Shown piece after piece: positions 23,869-24,082 of a DNA stretch of 24,082 bases. The stretch is from contig NZ_JBHFQG010000044.1 in the NCBI RefSeq assembly GCF_041949975.1, positions 1 to 24,082 on the forward strand. Reading direction: 5' to 3'. Within the stretch, counting starts at the first letter, position 1, and every line of letters starts with the position of its first letter. The notes beneath the pieces are model-generated. The model was not told the DNA's origin. It saw nothing but the letters and a program-made list of their open reading frames with translations, and did not search any database. Both the position numbers and the translations under genes were made by a program. The DNA is from Alteribacillus sp041949975 (GTDB taxonomy: Bacteria; Bacillota; Bacilli; Bacillales; Marinococcaceae).

Positions 23869-23935
23869 AAAAAAATCGCCTCTTTCGGTATAATGAAGTC
23901 ACCACAACCCATTAACGATAGAAGGCGATTTTTTT
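23869..23935 (+). promoter_or_regulatory. 13-bp inverted repeat framing the transposase promoter and leader
   Basis: AAAAAAATCGCCT (23869-23881) and AGGCGATTTTTTT (23923-23935) are a perfect inverted repeat. A -10-like TATAAT (23889-23894) lies inside, and the transposase ATG follows the right arm directly. The only ribosome-site-like bases (GAAGG) overlap the right arm. Read-through RNA would fold and hide the start region, whereas RNA begun inside would lack the left arm. This control is inferred from known IS behaviour. Confidence 0.5.
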
Positions 23936-24082
23936 ATGAGTAACCAAAAGGTCATTTTCCAAGAGTATACCATGAATCAGCTGTATCTTCCTATGGATTT
24001 TTCGGATTTAATTCCCGAAGATCATGTCGCCCGCATTGTAAGCGGGATGATTGACGCGTTGGATGATCAGCTGTTTTTTGAT
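23936..24082 (+). CDS. IS1182-family transposase, N-terminal fragment (cut by window edge)
   Basis: First 49 codons of a transposase that continues beyond the window. MNQLYLPMDFSDLIPEDHVA is the typical opening of IS1182/IS5-like DDE transposases in Bacilli, where a short N-terminal helical domain precedes the catalytic part. No catalytic residues lie in the visible portion. It starts directly after the inverted repeat at 23869-23935. Confidence 0.75.
   Translation, partial: MSNQKVIFQEYTMNQLYLPMDFSDLIPEDHVARIVSGMIDALDDQLFFD

Larger units (their letters stand above)
23803..24082 (+). mobile_element. IS1182-like insertion sequence, left part
   Basis: Comprises the terminal hairpin, the leader inverted repeat and the transposase start. 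The right end is outside the window, so the terminal repeats and target duplication cannot be checked. Its position at the end of the catabolic island fits a role in island movement or border formation, but that is speculation. Confidence 0.6.

Noticed and set aside
1..24082. tRNA, rRNA or CRISPR features
   Set aside because: No cloverleaf-like or rRNA sequence and no regularly spaced repeats were seen on either strand by eye.

Overview
The window looks like a chromosomal stretch from a low-GC Gram-positive bacterium of the Bacillaceae type. The evidence is AT-rich DNA, strong AGGAGG-like ribosome sites, sigma-A promoters with 17-bp spacers, Bacillus-style ferredoxin and YumC-type reductase, and two dispersed palindromic repeats that I recognise from Bacillaceae genomes. 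The species cannot be fixed from sequence alone. The whole window is a catabolic island for an aromatic (or aromatic-like) acid handled as its CoA thioester.

Layout. (1) 1-295: dispersed repeat. (2) 296-4844: five-gene Liv-type ABC importer operon (binding lipoprotein, two permeases, two ATPases), closed by a hairpin at 4883-4927. (3) 4943-6238, minus strand: ferredoxin and ferredoxin-NADP+ reductase. (4) 6239-6609: divergent control region with back-to-back promoters. (5) 6610-14172, plus strand: enoyl-CoA hydratase (copy 1), two-subunit CoA-transferase, hotdog thioesterase, PaaX-family regulator, second crotonase, decayed nitronate-monooxygenase-like gene, decayed dienoyl-CoA-hydratase-like gene and metallo-beta-lactamase-fold hydrolase, closed by a terminator. 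(6) 14264-14387: large palindromic repeat. (7) 14635-22036, plus strand: a PaaABCD-like multicomponent epoxidase, with PaaD split into two genes, then decayed hydroxyacyl-CoA dehydrogenase and thiolase genes, an aldehyde dehydrogenase and enoyl-CoA hydratase copy 2, closed by a terminator. (8) 22152-23732: benzoate-CoA-ligase-family enzyme. (9) 23803-24082: the left part of an IS1182-like insertion sequence, cut by the window edge.

Inferred pathway: the Liv system imports the acid, the ligase makes the CoA ester, and the PaaABC-like di-iron enzyme epoxidises the ring. Electrons would come from NADPH through the separate ferredoxin and reductase, because no PaaE is present. Hydratases and the aldehyde dehydrogenase then process the opened ring, followed by beta-oxidation and CoA transfer. 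The substrate is not proven. The ligase looks benzoate-type, whereas the oxygenase belongs to the phenylacetyl-CoA epoxidase family but is divergent.

The strongest new observations are these. Three promoters (reductase/ferredoxin, hydratase 1, paaA) carry the same putative operator at exactly the same distance from the -35 box, tying the electron chain to the oxygenase. PaaD is split, with its zinc ribbon as a 48-residue gene overlapping the end of paaC. Four genes in two blocks are clearly decayed by nonsense changes, indels, a deletion and a 17-bp tandem duplication, while their neighbours are intact.
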